64,000 nt of DNA, taken from the NCBI RefSeq assembly GCF_031583065.1, contig NZ_CP134053.1, positions 4,092,001 to 4,156,000 on the forward strand, written 5' to 3'. Position 1 is the stretch's first letter, and each line of letters opens with the position of its first letter. This stretch comes from Streptomyces sp. CGMCC 4.7035. GTDB lineage: Bacteria; Actinomycetota; Actinomycetes; Streptomycetales; Streptomycetaceae. Shown one piece after another: positions 26,845 to 36,233 of this stretch. Under the pieces are notes generated by a model, which made no database searches, was not told the origin of the DNA, and saw only the letters and a program-made list of their open reading frames with translations. The translations under genes were made by a program, and so were the position numbers.

Positions 26845-27984
26845 TCAGCGAGTGCCGACCGCCGCTCGTACGGCCCGCCGGGCCAGCTGACAGTCGTCGT
26901 GCAGCCGCCTCAGCAGCAGCCGCTGTTCCTCGCCGGACGGCGCAGCACCCGGGTGGGCCACTCCCGGTGCCGCCGGGGTCGCGTCGTGCATCGAACGCTG
27001 CACGGCCGTCTCGTACGTCCGGATCTCGCGGGTGAGGACGAGCATCAGGTTCACCAGGAAGGCATCGCGCGACGCCGGTCCCGCCGACTGCGCGATCTGG
27101 CTGATCTGACGCCGGGCCACCGGGGCGTCGCCGAGGACCGCCCACAGCGTCGCCAGGTCGTACCCGGGCAGGTACCAGCCCGCGTGTTCCCAGTCCACCA
27201 GCACGGGACCGGCCGGAGAGAGCAGGATGTTCGACAGCAGGGCGTCGCCGTGACAGAACTGGCCCATGCCCTGCCGGCCCGCCGCGTGGGCGATGCCGTG
27301 CAGCAACTTCTGCAGATCGCCCATGTCCCGGTCCGTGAGCAGCCCCAGATCGTGGAACCGGGAGATCCGCTCCGCGTAGTCCAGCGGGGCGTCGAACGTC
27401 CCCGCCGACGGACGCCACGCGTTCAGCCGGCACACCGCGCCCAGCGCCGCCCGGATGTCCGCGCGCGGCGGCGCCTCCGCCGGATGCCGCTGCAGTGCGG
27501 CCACCCGGCCCGGCATCCGCTCGATCACCAAGGTGCAGTTGTCCGGATCCGCCGCGATCAGCCGGGGCACCCGCACCGGCGGCCGGTGCCGGACGAAGGA
27601 CCGGTACGCCGCTATTTCGTGCCGGATGCGCTCCGACCAGATGGGGGAGTGGTCCAGTAAGCACTTGGCGACGGCCGTACTGCGCCCCGTCGTGCCGACG
27701 AGGAGTACCGAGCGCCCGCTGCGGCGCAGCACCTGTACCGGAGTGAACTCCGGACAGATGCGATGCACCGAGGCGATCGCCGTGCGCAGCTGCGCGCCCT
27801 GAGGGCCGGACAAGTCGATTCTCCCGCTGAGCGGCTGGGTACCGACCCCCGGAACGCGCCGCGTCCTGCCGGCGCCGAGTACGGGGGCCGCAGTCCGTGC
27901 GGGGTCGAGGTAAGGGCCGCCGGCGCCCTGGTGGGGACGCAGCGACCGGGGCGGGGCGGACACGGAGGACGATGCTGCGTACAT
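26845..27984 (-). CDS. Aminoglycoside phosphotransferase-family kinase
   Basis: A 379-residue protein-kinase-like fold protein of the APH family. The ATP-binding Lys is probably in [11 protein letters not shown]. The catalytic loop is [16 protein letters not shown], with Asp and Asn in the expected places, and [18 protein letters not shown] holds the metal-binding Asp. The first 50 residues are Pro/Gly-rich and probably disordered. ATG 27984 has AAGGGA upstream. Members phosphorylate small molecules, and many are not resistance enzymes; no antibiotic link is visible here. It is divergent from the TPR regulator gene, which may share its promoter region. Confidence 0.87.
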   Translation of the reverse strand: MYAASSSVSAPPRSLRPHQGAGGPYLDPARTAAPVLGAGRTRRVPGVGTQPLSGRIDLSGPQGAQLRTAIASVHRICPEFTPVQVLRRSGRSVLLVGTTGRSTAVAKCLLDHSPIWSERIRHEIAAYRSFVRHRPPVRVPRLIAADPDNCTLVIERMPGRVAALQRHPAEAPPRADIRAALGAVCRLNAWRPSAGTFDAPLDYAERISRFHDLGLLTDRDMGDLQKLLHGIAHAAGRQGMGQFCHGDALLSNILLSPAGPVLVDWEHAGWYLPGYDLATLWAVLGDAPVARRQISQIAQSAGPASRDAFLVNLMLVLTREIRTYETAVQRSMHDATPAAPGVAHPGAAPSGEEQRLLLRRLHDDCQLARRAVRAAVGTR

Positions 27985-28217
27985 GGGTGATACAGATCCC
28001 TTCGTGTGCCTGCGAATTCCGCGCTGCCCGCCCCGGCCGCCGTGGGTGCACCCTGGGGAGTGCCCCTGCGGCGACCGGGTCGGGGTGGCGCGTTCCTACC
28101 TGACACCCGATGGCCCGTGGCACACCATCTGGCGCACCCTGGCGAACCCTGGCGAATAGTCCCGAAGCAACTGACGGAGGGTTACTGTCAACTCAGCCGA
28201 GAACCTGGGGGCTTGAC

Positions 28218-29717
28218 GTGAGCGGACAACCCAACACCCGCCTCGCGGACCTGTTCGGCCTGGCCGGCTGGTCCAAGGGCGAACTCGCGAGGATGGTCAA
28301 CCGGCAGGCGGCGGCCATGGGTCACCCCCAGCTGGCGACCGACACCTCACGGGTGCGGCGTTGGATCGACATGGGAGAGATCCCGCGCGATCCGGTTCCG
28401 CGGGTGTTGGCGGCGCTGTTCACCGAGCGTCTCGGCCGTGTCGTGACCATCGAGGACCTCGGTCTGGTCCGGCACGGGCGCGTGGGGAGACGGCGTGACG
28501 ACGGGCATGCGCAGCACCCCGACGGAGTTCCGTGGGCGCCCGAGCGGACCGCTGCGGTCCTCACCGAATTCACGGGAATGGACCTCATGCTCAACCGACG
28601 CGGCTTGGTGAGCGCGGGTGCCGCGCTCGCCGCAGGATCCGCACTCAGCAGCGCCATGCACGACTGGCTGCACACCGATCCGGCCCTCGCGGCCGACGCC
28701 CCCCGCTTCGACGATCCCCTGCACGCCGACCCCGCCGGGTTCGACCGCTATGAGGCCGCCCCCATCGGGTCCCAGGAGATCGAGGAACTGGAGCGCTCGG
28801 TCGAGGTGTTCCGGGCCTGGGACGCGGCCCGCGGCGGCGGGCTCCAGCGCAAGGCTGTCGTGGGACAGCTCAACGAGGTGGGAGGCATGCTCTCCTACCA
28901 TCACCCCGATCATCTCCAGCGGCGCCTGTGGGGCGTCGCCGCCAACCTCGCCGTCCTCGCGGGCTGGATGTCGCACGACATCGGCCTGGAACCCACGGCT
29001 CAGAAGTACTTCGTCATCGCCGCTCACGCGGCCCGTGAGGGCGGCGACCGGCCCCGTGCCGGGGAGGCGCTCTCCCGCGCCGCCCGTCAGATGGTGCACC
29101 TCGGCCGGCCCGACGACGCACTCGACCTGATGCAGCTCGCCAAGTCGGGCTCCGGTGACGAGGTGCTGCCGCGCACCAAGGCGATGCTCTGCACCATCGA
29201 GGCCTGGGCGCAGGCATCCATGGGCAAGGGACAAGCCATGCGGCGCACGCTCGGCGAGGCGGAGGACCTGTTCGTCTCCGACAAGAGGGACGTGCCCCCG
29301 CCGAGCTGGATGCAGATGTTCGACGAGGCGGACCTGCACGGCATGCAGGCCCTGGCCTACCGCACCCTCGCCGAACACGAGCCGGGCGCGGCCCTCATCG
29401 CGCAGCGGCACGCCAAGGAGGCGCTGGAGCTGCGCGGGTCGGGCCGGGAGCGGTCGAAGATCTTCGACCACATCTCCCTGGCGTCCGCGTGCTTCATCGC
29501 CGACGACCCGGAGCAGGCCGACCGGTACGCACGACTGGCCCTGACGTCGATGGGGGCGAACTCCTCCCACCGCACCTGGGACCGACTGCGCGAGATGTAC
29601 CGGCTCACCGGGCAGTACTCCAGCTACCCGAAGATCCAGGACCTGCGTGAGGAGATCAGACTGGCCCTTCCCAAGGGCCTGACGAAGTCCAAGGGCGGTG
29701 ACACGGCGCAGGCTTGA
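28218..29717 (+). CDS. TPR-containing regulator resembling NsdA-type proteins
   Basis: A 499-residue protein. The N-terminus (about 1-90) is a divergent helix-turn-helix: LADLFGLAGWSKGELARMVNRQA and TDTSRVRRWIDMGEIPRDPVPRVLAAL. A hydrophobic stretch at about 135-155 is followed by roughly 350 residues of helical TPR-like repeats. This layout is like NsdA and its paralogues, which repress differentiation and antibiotic production in Streptomyces; I recognise the family but not the exact member. GTG 28218 is chosen because the upstream frame to 28110 is unlike the family. It converges on a PP2C phosphatase gene. Confidence 0.82.
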   Translation: MSGQPNTRLADLFGLAGWSKGELARMVNRQAAAMGHPQLATDTSRVRRWIDMGEIPRDPVPRVLAALFTERLGRVVTIEDLGLVRHGRVGRRRDDGHAQHPDGVPWAPERTAAVLTEFTGMDLMLNRRGLVSAGAALAAGSALSSAMHDWLHTDPALAADAPRFDDPLHADPAGFDRYEAAPIGSQEIEELERSVEVFRAWDAARGGGLQRKAVVGQLNEVGGMLSYHHPDHLQRRLWGVAANLAVLAGWMSHDIGLEPTAQKYFVIAAHAAREGGDRPRAGEALSRAARQMVHLGRPDDALDLMQLAKSGSGDEVLPRTKAMLCTIEAWAQASMGKGQAMRRTLGEAEDLFVSDKRDVPPPSWMQMFDEADLHGMQALAYRTLAEHEPGAALIAQRHAKEALELRGSGRERSKIFDHISLASACFIADDPEQADRYARLALTSMGANSSHRTWDRLREMYRLTGQYSSYPKIQDLREEIRLALPKGLTKSKGGDTAQA

Positions 29718-29808
29718 GGGGGCCTGTGCCGTACCGCAGGGGCGTCGCTCCCAAGGAGCCTGTGCGCATCAGGGTCTGTTCGAATCCGGGCTTGCTCGAG
29801 TCCGCCCG

Positions 29809-31233
29809 TCAGGACAAGACCCTGGCCACGAGCACGCAGGCGGCGTCCTCGCGCTCGCTCTCGCCGAACTCTTCCACAACCGTCCGTACGCAGTCCTGGG
29901 CCGTGCGGGCTCCGCCGAAGCGCGGAGCCAGGTCGAGCAGCCTCTGGACGGCGGCCGTGCCACTGTGCCGCGGGATCAGCCCGTCGGTGTGCAGGAGCAG
30001 CAGGTCGCCTTCCTCCAGGGGCTCCTCTGCCTGCTCATAGGTAGCCTTCGAGATCGCCCCGAGCGGCACGCCGTCCGGGACTGCCAGCACGCGCCCCGTC
30101 CCGTCGCGGAACAGCAGCGGGGCGGGGTGTCCCGCCCGTGCCCAGGCCAGGGTGCGGGATTCGGGCCGGTAGCGGCAGCAGACGGCGCTGCCCAGAGCCG
30201 GCTGGACCGAGGCGTCGAGCAACTGGTTCAGCCAGCCCATCAGCCGGCCGGGCTCGGTGCCCGCCACGGCCATGCCGCGCAGGGCGCCGATCAGCATCGC
30301 CATGCCCGAGGCCGCGGTCACCCCGTGGCCGGTGAGGTCGCCGATGCTGAGCAGTGTGTCCCCGCCGGGCAGTTCGAGCGCGTCGAACCAGTCGCCGCCG
30401 ATCAGCGCGCTCGTGGACGACGGCAGATGGCGGGCGGCCAGATCCAGTGTCCCGGCTCCCTGCCGAGGGAGCCGTGCGGAGGAGCCGTGCCAGGGCGGTA
30501 GTACGGCCTCCTGGAGCTCGGCCGCGAGCTGGTGCTCCGTCGGTGCGCGGTGCCGGTGGCGCTGCAGCGAGTCACGGGTCTCGCGCACGGTCCGTCGGCA
30601 GCGGCGCAGTTCGCTGACGTCCCGCAGCACCGCCCACATCGAGGAGGTGCTGCCGTCGGCGTCGAGCACGGGCTCGCCCATCATGTGCACGGTCCGTACC
30701 TCGCCGCCGGGGCGCAGGATCCGGAACTCGCCGTCGATGGGCCTGCCGTCGATCAGGCAGTCCGTGACCATCGCCGTGAGCAGCGGCCGGTCCTCGTCGT
30801 GCACCAGCGAGGGCAGCTCGTCGAGGGTGAGCGCGGGAGTGGCAGGGTCGCGGCCGAGGATCTGGTACAGCTCCCCGGACCAACTCGCCTCGTCGGTCAG
30901 CAGGTTCCACTCGGCGCTGCCGACCCGGCTGAGCAGGGAGCCCCCCGGGGAGGCGAGCGGGAGGGCCGGTCCGTCGGCGGCGGGTTCGGCGACCACCGGC
31001 GGCGGGCCGTCCCGCAACTGGGCCAAGTGCTCGTCGAGATCGCTCAGTTGGTGCAGCGCCAGATCGCACAGCGCGCGCTGCCACCGGCCCTCCGGGTCCG
31101 AGCCGTCCTCGGGCGCGTCCCGCCGTACGGCGTCCACTTCGCCGCGCAGTCGCCGCGTCTGCGAGATGAGTGCATCAACCGTGCCACGCTGGGGCGGCTG
31201 GGCGGCGGGGTCCGCGGAGAGATGGGGTGGCAT
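29809..31233 (-). CDS. PAS-domain PP2C (SpoIIE-type) serine phosphatase
   Basis: A 474-residue phosphatase. A PAS domain sits at about 105-225 (WNLLTDEASWSGELYQILGRDP, RILRPGGEVRTVHMMGEP). The PP2C-like phosphatase domain (about 255-474) has GGDWFDALEL and SIGDLTGHGVTAA, which supply metal-binding Asp residues, and ends with an Asp in EREDAACVLV. Such proteins dephosphorylate anti-anti-sigma factors in response to a PAS signal. No anti-sigma partner gene is next to it. ATG 31233 follows CGGAG. It is convergent with the TPR gene and has a 367-base upstream region. Confidence 0.9.
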   Translation of the reverse strand: MPPHLSADPAAQPPQRGTVDALISQTRRLRGEVDAVRRDAPEDGSDPEGRWQRALCDLALHQLSDLDEHLAQLRDGPPPVVAEPAADGPALPLASPGGSLLSRVGSAEWNLLTDEASWSGELYQILGRDPATPALTLDELPSLVHDEDRPLLTAMVTDCLIDGRPIDGEFRILRPGGEVRTVHMMGEPVLDADGSTSSMWAVLRDVSELRRCRRTVRETRDSLQRHRHRAPTEHQLAAELQEAVLPPWHGSSARLPRQGAGTLDLAARHLPSSTSALIGGDWFDALELPGGDTLLSIGDLTGHGVTAASGMAMLIGALRGMAVAGTEPGRLMGWLNQLLDASVQPALGSAVCCRYRPESRTLAWARAGHPAPLLFRDGTGRVLAVPDGVPLGAISKATYEQAEEPLEEGDLLLLHTDGLIPRHSGTAAVQRLLDLAPRFGGARTAQDCVRTVVEEFGESEREDAACVLVARVLS

Positions 31234-31564
31234 GACGCACTCCGATGGGGGACGGTTCGACCAAGGCTTACGGAAGGACCGGTTACGACTGTTGCACAGC
31301 CTGCGACGCCCTGTAAGGGATTTGGCAACACCCGATACGGTGGTGCTTCTGGCATATGCCACCGGCTCTGTGGAGCACGTGGGCAGGACGAATGGCGTAG
31401 GTGTCCGATGCGGTCAAAACGTAGGTGACGTACGTGACGCGGTGGACTGCGGAGGCGGACACCCTGTCGTTCAAGCGTGCGTTCGAGGGTCGTGTGTGCG
31501 ACCTCTGACCGTCCCGTACGGCTCCGGGCGCGGGGGCGAGGCCTGACGGGTGGAACAGGGGCCC
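31234..31564. other. Intergenic region upstream of the phosphatase gene
   Basis: No gene is seen here. It should contain the phosphatase promoter. GTAGGTGACGTACGTGACG near 31420-31440 has short direct repeats of GTGACG and GTAGGTG type that may be regulatory. Confidence 0.4.
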
Positions 31565-31592
31565 GGGACGCCGACGCCGCGGCCGGCGTCCC
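31565..31592 (-). terminator. Terminator after the release-factor-like gene
   Basis: Perfect 9-base arms GGGACGCCG and CGGCGTCCC with a 10-base loop, directly after the minus-strand stop at 31601. Confidence 0.7.
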
Positions 31593-31600
31593 GGAGAGCC

Positions 31601-32698
31601 TCAGTAGCGGAGTACCCCGGCGATCCCCTGCGCGTCGCCGAGGGTGCCGTCGGGGACGAAGCGGACCTCGGCGCCCGTGTCGAGACAGCGTTCGACGATC
31701 TCGTCCACGATGTCCTCGCGGGCGTCGAGGTCACCGCTCTCGGCCGGGATCAGGTGGTCGCCGGCGACGTCGCGGACCGTCACACGGTAGTTCTCCTCGA
31801 CCGCGAGGAGCCCGATACGGCCGTCGGAGGCGTTCTGCCAGACCTCGTCGACACCGGCCGCGAACGCCTTGCGGCCGCGCGCGGCCTCCAGCTCACGGCT
31901 CACCGTGTCGACGTTCTTCCGGTCCTCGGCGGCGATCACCGGCTGGACGGCCTGCCACACTGCTTCGTGGGTGCCGTTGGCGAGACCGCCGTGCGGCACG
32001 TGCACGGCGTCCCTGGCGATGCTGCCGACCTCGTCGAGGGCGGACAGCGCCGCCTGCTCGCCGGTGACGTACAACGGGCGCGGGTGGTCGCGCAGGACCG
32101 CGGCCATCGCGATGTCGGCCTCGCGCAGGAAATGGCGGGTGTCCTCGTCGCGGAAGGTGCTCGGCATGTCGCCGATCTGCTCCTGGCGCTCGGCGTCGAA
32201 GTTCGCGCGCCTCTTGGTCAGCGGGAAGCCGCCGGTGTGGTCCTCGGTGACGCGGTCGGTACCGCCACTCCAGAGCGTGACGCGGTCGGCGGAGACCGAC
32301 AGCACCCAGAACGGCCGCTCGGCGGCCTGCGCGGACACGAGGTTACGGGTCAGGAAGGTGTCCGAGAGCACCACCCGCTCGGGCACCGTACGGGCCAGCG
32401 ACCACACCTGGTGCTCACCGGGCGCCGCGAAGATGACGAGGCCGTCCTCGGCGTGTGCCAGGTCCACTTCCGTGAGGGCCTGGTCGAGCTGTCGGACGAC
32501 ATCGGTGCGCCGGTCCCGGGTGACCGCGGGATCGGACTCCAGCTGCTTCTTGGCCTCGGCCACGGCATTGCGCAGCCGGACCGGATCCTGGGCGTTGTCG
32601 GGCTCGCGGCGATGCGTCGGCGTCAGCACGGACACCGCGGGGTAGGGGCGCGGGCGCCGCAGCTCGGTAAGGGTCGCGGGACTCAGATCGTGCTCCAT
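31601..32698 (-). CDS. Bacterial archaeo-eukaryotic release factor family protein (baeRF3-like)
   Basis: A 365-residue soluble protein starting MEHDLSPATLTEL at ATG 32698. VSVLTPTHRREPDNAQDPVRLRNAV at the beginning, the central RRANFDAERQEQIGDMPSTFRDEDTRHFLREAD, and PLYVTGEQAALSALDEV fit the baeRF family of eRF1-like proteins. These are found across bacteria and are proposed to act on ribosomes or nucleic acids; their role is unproven. It stands alone, with a terminator behind it. The function is uncertain; the family assignment is fairly firm. Confidence 0.78.
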   Translation of the reverse strand: MEHDLSPATLTELRRPRPYPAVSVLTPTHRREPDNAQDPVRLRNAVAEAKKQLESDPAVTRDRRTDVVRQLDQALTEVDLAHAEDGLVIFAAPGEHQVWSLARTVPERVVLSDTFLTRNLVSAQAAERPFWVLSVSADRVTLWSGGTDRVTEDHTGGFPLTKRRANFDAERQEQIGDMPSTFRDEDTRHFLREADIAMAAVLRDHPRPLYVTGEQAALSALDEVGSIARDAVHVPHGGLANGTHEAVWQAVQPVIAAEDRKNVDTVSRELEAARGRKAFAAGVDEVWQNASDGRIGLLAVEENYRVTVRDVAGDHLIPAESGDLDAREDIVDEIVERCLDTGAEVRFVPDGTLGDAQGIAGVLRY

Positions 32699-32877
32699 AG
32701 CAGCACGATAGGGCCGATTCGCGGATAAGGCATTTGGGGCAATGCGGTCGGGTGGGCGAGGCAATTGGTTGCTCATGGCAACGGGTGCCGGCCATCCGGT
32801 GGGACAACTGCGAACTCCACTGCGCCCAGGCCGTGTTCGGGAGCGGTGCGGTGCGCAAGGCCCCGCGTCGAGCGCTC

Positions 32878-34446
32878 TCAGTCCGACGCGGGCGCGCCGC
32901 ACGAGCTGCCGCTGGACGGCAGGGAGCCGTACAGGAGGAAGGAGTCGACCTTCTCGTGGACGCACGGGGAGCTCGCGTACCCGGTGTGCCCCACGCTCCT
33001 GTTGTCGAGGACCACCGCCGACGAGCCGAGGCGTCTGGCGGTCTCCAGCGTCCAGCGGTACGGGGTCGCCGGGTCCCCGCGCGTGCCGACGAGCAGCATC
33101 TTCGCCGTGTGGACGTTCTTCACCTTCTCCCGTATGAAATCGGTGCCCTTGGGACGCCCGAAGCACATCAGTACCTGGGTGAGGCGGTACGTCCCGAAGA
33201 CGGGGGACGCCTCCGCGTACTGGTCGCGCAGCCGGGCGATGTCCCGGGTGACCTGCCCGGCGCTCGGCCGGTCCGGGTCGTCCGCGCAGTTGATCGCCAT
33301 CAGCGCGGCCGGCAGGTTGTCGCTCGGCACGTCCTCGGGATCGACGACCCCACGGTCCGTCCGGTGGCCCAGGGGAAAGGCCATCCAGCCGCTGGAGAAG
33401 CGCAGGATCCCCGTGGGATCGTCCTCTTCCACGAGCCGGGCCAGCGCCTGCTCCAGCAGCGGCCACATCTGCTTGCTGAAGAGGGCCTGCCCGATCGCGC
33501 CGACCAGATCCTGTCCCGAGAACTGCGTACCGCTGTCGGTCGGCAGGGGGTTCGCGTCCAGTGAGTCGACGAGGTGGACCACCTCCTGCCGGGCGGTGCG
33601 TGTGTCGTCCCCGAAGGGGCAGGCCATGCCCTTGACGCACCAGTCGATGAAACTCTCCAGTGCGGTCTGCTGCCCCTCCGCCGCCACCAGCCCCTGTTCG
33701 GTCAGGGGTTCGGTGAGCGTGTCGACCCCATCGAGTGCCATCCGGCCCACTTTCTTGGGGAACTGGGCCGCGTACACCGCCCCCAGGCGCGTGCCGTACG
33801 AGAAGCCGAGGTAGTTCAGCTTCTTGTCGCCGAGGGCCTGGCGCATCACGTCCATGTCACGGGAGGCGTTGACCGTTCCTATGTGCGGCAGCACGGGTCC
33901 GGAGTGCTTGGCGCACTGGGTGGCCAGTTTCCGCACCTGCTTGAGCGCGGCCTGCGGATCGCTCAGGTCGGTGCGGTCCGTCGCCCCGCTGTCCTCGTCG
34001 GAGTCCTCTCCGCAGCTGACGGGCGAGGACTGGCCGACCCCGCGCGGATCGAACGTCACCACGTCGTAGCCGTTGGTCAGTCCCATGAAGTCCTTGCCGC
34101 CCGTGGCCAGCTCGGGGATGCCGGCGCCACCGGGTCCGCCGAAGTTCAGCAGCACGGAGCCCCGGGACTTGCCCGTGGCCCGGTAGCGGGCCATCGCCAG
34201 GTCGAGCGTCCCGGCGGAGGGCCTCGCGTAGTCGAGGGGAACCGTCACCTTCCCGCACTGCAGGTCATCGGGCATGTCCTCGCCCTTGCAGGCGGACCAC
34301 GTGATCTTCTGGTGGTAGAAGCGGGACAGATCGGGGCCGCCGCCGTCGGCCGGGGCCATGGACGGCGGAGAGACCCCCAGCAGGGCCAGCACCGCGGTCG
34401 TGGCCGCCGCCGAGGTGACCGCCCGGCGCCGGTGCGTGGACAGCAT
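32878..34446 (-). CDS. Secreted S33 alpha/beta hydrolase (tripeptidyl aminopeptidase type)
   Basis: A 522-residue exported peptidase of the Streptomyces Tap/SlpD kind. A signal peptide covers about residues 1-32 (RRRAVTSAAATTAVLALLG). The fold shows LLNFGGPGGAG (oxyanion loop), DPRGVGQSSPVSC, nucleophile Ser in LGFSYGTRLG, Asp in LVGTRGDPATPY and His in RSVGHTGYASS. Members remove tripeptides from the N-termini of extracellular proteins. ATG 34446 follows GGAGGCATC. It is divergent from the chaplin gene, both encoding surface or secreted products. Confidence 0.9.
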   Translation of the reverse strand: MLSTHRRRAVTSAAATTAVLALLGVSPPSMAPADGGGPDLSRFYHQKITWSACKGEDMPDDLQCGKVTVPLDYARPSAGTLDLAMARYRATGKSRGSVLLNFGGPGGAGIPELATGGKDFMGLTNGYDVVTFDPRGVGQSSPVSCGEDSDEDSGATDRTDLSDPQAALKQVRKLATQCAKHSGPVLPHIGTVNASRDMDVMRQALGDKKLNYLGFSYGTRLGAVYAAQFPKKVGRMALDGVDTLTEPLTEQGLVAAEGQQTALESFIDWCVKGMACPFGDDTRTARQEVVHLVDSLDANPLPTDSGTQFSGQDLVGAIGQALFSKQMWPLLEQALARLVEEDDPTGILRFSSGWMAFPLGHRTDRGVVDPEDVPSDNLPAALMAINCADDPDRPSAGQVTRDIARLRDQYAEASPVFGTYRLTQVLMCFGRPKGTDFIREKVKNVHTAKMLLVGTRGDPATPYRWTLETARRLGSSAVVLDNRSVGHTGYASSPCVHEKVDSFLLYGSLPSSGSSCGAPASD

Positions 34447-34811
34447 GATGCCTCCGGGGACGTCCCGGCTGCGGATCCGGCGACGTTCCTTCGATCACGA
34501 TAGGCGGGCCCCAGGGGGCCCGCCTCCCGGCAGGCGGCAGGGACGGATGCTCCGTATCCTGCGCGCCGCGGAAACGTCGAGCCCCGGGCGCGACGCGACG
34601 CTGCGTGACCTTATGCAACGTGCCGTGACTGGACCGTCCCTGGTGTGACGTGCCGAGATGCGTCACGGCCGCCCGGATGATGGGGTTCCTGCCGGTTGAC
34701 AGCCGCCACTCGATGGGGTGAAAGGCGGATAAGCCATAACTCGGATGGTTCGTCCGCGTTTTATCGGGTGCGGGCGAGTGCCCGCGACGATGTCTGGAAG
34801 GCAGGGAACCG
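34447..34811. other. Divergent promoter region between peptidase and chaplin genes
   Basis: This 365-base region contains no gene. TTGACA at 34696-34701 is a candidate -35 for the chaplin transcript, but a convincing -10 at normal spacing is not seen. GC-rich inverted sequence (GGGCCCGCC near 34505-34530) lies near the peptidase start. Confidence 0.4.
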
Positions 34812-35462
34812 ATGAAACGGGTTACCCGAAATGGTTTGATCGCCGCGGCCGCCGCCTCGGGCGCGATGGCGGCGGCGCTGCCGGCGCACGCGGACTCCGC
34901 GGCGCACGGCACCGCGGCGGGTTCGCCCGGACTGATCTCCGGCAACACCATCCAGGTCCCGGTGCACGTACCGGTCGACGTGTGCGGCAACACCGTGAAC
35001 GTGGTGGGGCTCCTCAACCCGGCGGCGGGCAACACCTGCGAGAACCGGGACACGCGGGGGAGCGGACAGGGGCAGGGCACAGTTCCCGGGGGCGGCGCCT
35101 CCGCGCACGGCGGCGGAAAGGAATCCGCGGGTGGGCTCGCCGGCAACGTCGTGCAACTACCGGTCCACGTCCCGGTGAACGTCACCGGGAACACGGTGAA
35201 TGTGGTCGGCGTCGGCAACGCGGCCACCGGCAACACGTCGACGAACACCTCGGGCGACCAGCCCCACCACCCCGCTCCGCGCCCCGCCGCACCGCCGAAG
35301 GCGCACACGCCCACGCCCCTGCCGCACCCCGTCCCGCAGCAGGTGGCCCACCTCGCCCACACGGGTGCGGACGCGACCCTGCCCGCGCTCGCGGGAGGCG
35401 CGGCCCTGCTGCTCGGCGGGACGATCCTGTACCGCCGTTTCCGGGTGGGAGCCACGCGCTGA
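34812..35462 (+). CDS. Long chaplin with LAXTG sortase signal
   Basis: A 216-residue cell-surface hydrophobin-like protein. The signal peptide ends near PAHA-DS (residue 27). It carries two chaplin domains, GLISGNTIQVPVHVPVDVCGN (about 40-78) and GLAGNVVQLPVHVPVNVTGN (about 107-145). A Pro/His-rich wall-spanning region follows, then LAHTG at 181-185, a hydrophobic segment and an RRFR tail, the class E sortase signal. Long chaplins (ChpA-C type) are covalently wall-anchored and assemble amyloid fibrils that let aerial hyphae leave the medium. Domain 1 has two Cys; in domain 2 both are replaced by Thr and Ser. The start is ATG 34812 after GGAAGGCAGGGAACC. Confidence 0.93.
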   Translation: MKRVTRNGLIAAAAASGAMAAALPAHADSAAHGTAAGSPGLISGNTIQVPVHVPVDVCGNTVNVVGLLNPAAGNTCENRDTRGSGQGQGTVPGGGASAHGGGKESAGGLAGNVVQLPVHVPVNVTGNTVNVVGVGNAATGNTSTNTSGDQPHHPAPRPAAPPKAHTPTPLPHPVPQQVAHLAHTGADATLPALAGGAALLLGGTILYRRFRVGATR

Positions 35463-35483
35463 GCCGACCCGGCCGCGTCGAGG

Positions 35484-35517
35484 AGGGCCCCGCCGGACGA
35501 GCGACCGGCGGGGCCCT
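35484..35517. terminator. Bidirectional terminator
   Basis: Perfect 13-base arms (AGGGCCCCGCCGG and complement) with an 8-base loop, between the convergent chaplin and acetyltransferase stops. Confidence 0.85.
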
Positions 35518-35530
35518 GCACGCCTCCATG

Positions 35531-36064
35531 TCAGCGCGGGGCGCTCCCGTCCATGTCGCTCCGCAATATGCTGTACAGCACCCCGTCGCGCCACTGTCCG
35601 TCACGGAACACGACGCTGCGCCGGACCCCCTCCCGGGTGAACCCGGCCTTCTCCAGGGCCCGTTGCTCCGCTATGTTCTCGGCCTCGGTGTCCGCCTCGA
35701 CGCGCTCCGCGACGGTGTGCGCGAAGAGGTAGCCGACCAACTGCCGCTGGGCCTCGGTGCCCACGCCCTTGCCGCGGGCCTGAGTCATCAGGCCGATGCC
35801 GATGTTCCAGAAGAAGGAGTTGCGGGTCGGCCAGATCTTCCGGAAGCCGACGAAGCCCAGTCGCTCGTCGTCCCGCACCACCATGAGGGTGCCCCGGTCG
35901 TCGCCGAGCAGACCGTTCTCCATCCACTCGCGCCGCCAGCGCCCTAGGTCCCACCAGCCGAACCACTGGAACGGAGACGCTGTCTCACGATCCGACACGA
36001 AGCCTTCTATGACGGGCAGGTCGTCCTCGGTGACTGGGCGCAGCCTCACGTGTTCAATGGTCAT
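35531..36064 (-). CDS. GNAT N-acetyltransferase (RimJ/RimL-like)
   Basis: A 177-residue GNAT. LRPVTEDDLPVIEGFVSD at the start, the acetyl-CoA loop ARGKGVGTEAQRQLVGYLF (V motif R/QxxGxG/A) and EADTEAENIAEQRALEKAGFTREG match the RimJ/RimL-type branch. It should transfer an acetyl group to an amine of a small molecule or protein N-terminus. ATG 36064 is chosen over an earlier in-frame start at 36121, which adds non-family residues. It converges on the chaplin gene and is divergent from the next GNAT. Confidence 0.88.
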   Translation of the reverse strand: MTIEHVRLRPVTEDDLPVIEGFVSDRETASPFQWFGWWDLGRWRREWMENGLLGDDRGTLMVVRDDERLGFVGFRKIWPTRNSFFWNIGIGLMTQARGKGVGTEAQRQLVGYLFAHTVAERVEADTEAENIAEQRALEKAGFTREGVRRSVVFRDGQWRDGVLYSILRSDMDGSAPR

Positions 36065-36233
36065 GACTGCCCACCCTAAAACGCTTTCGAGCGCCTCGAC
36101 ACGTGTCTTTCGATGTCGCATTCGGGATGCCGGGACGGCCGGTCATCGCGTGGCGGACGCCTCGGAGATCGGGAAGGATGCTGCCGGTGCGTCCTGTCAC
36201 CGTACTGGCACCCCAACGGAATGGAGCGCGACG

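Noticed and set aside
29776..29796. tRNA-like GTTCGAATCC
   Set aside because: The T-loop-like string stands alone; no acceptor stem, D-arm or anticodon arm can be folded around it. The same applies to GTTCGAACC near 14773.
30257..31546. Open frame of 429 codons antisense to the PP2C gene
   Set aside because: Ser/Arg-rich shadow of a gene with clear phosphatase motifs.
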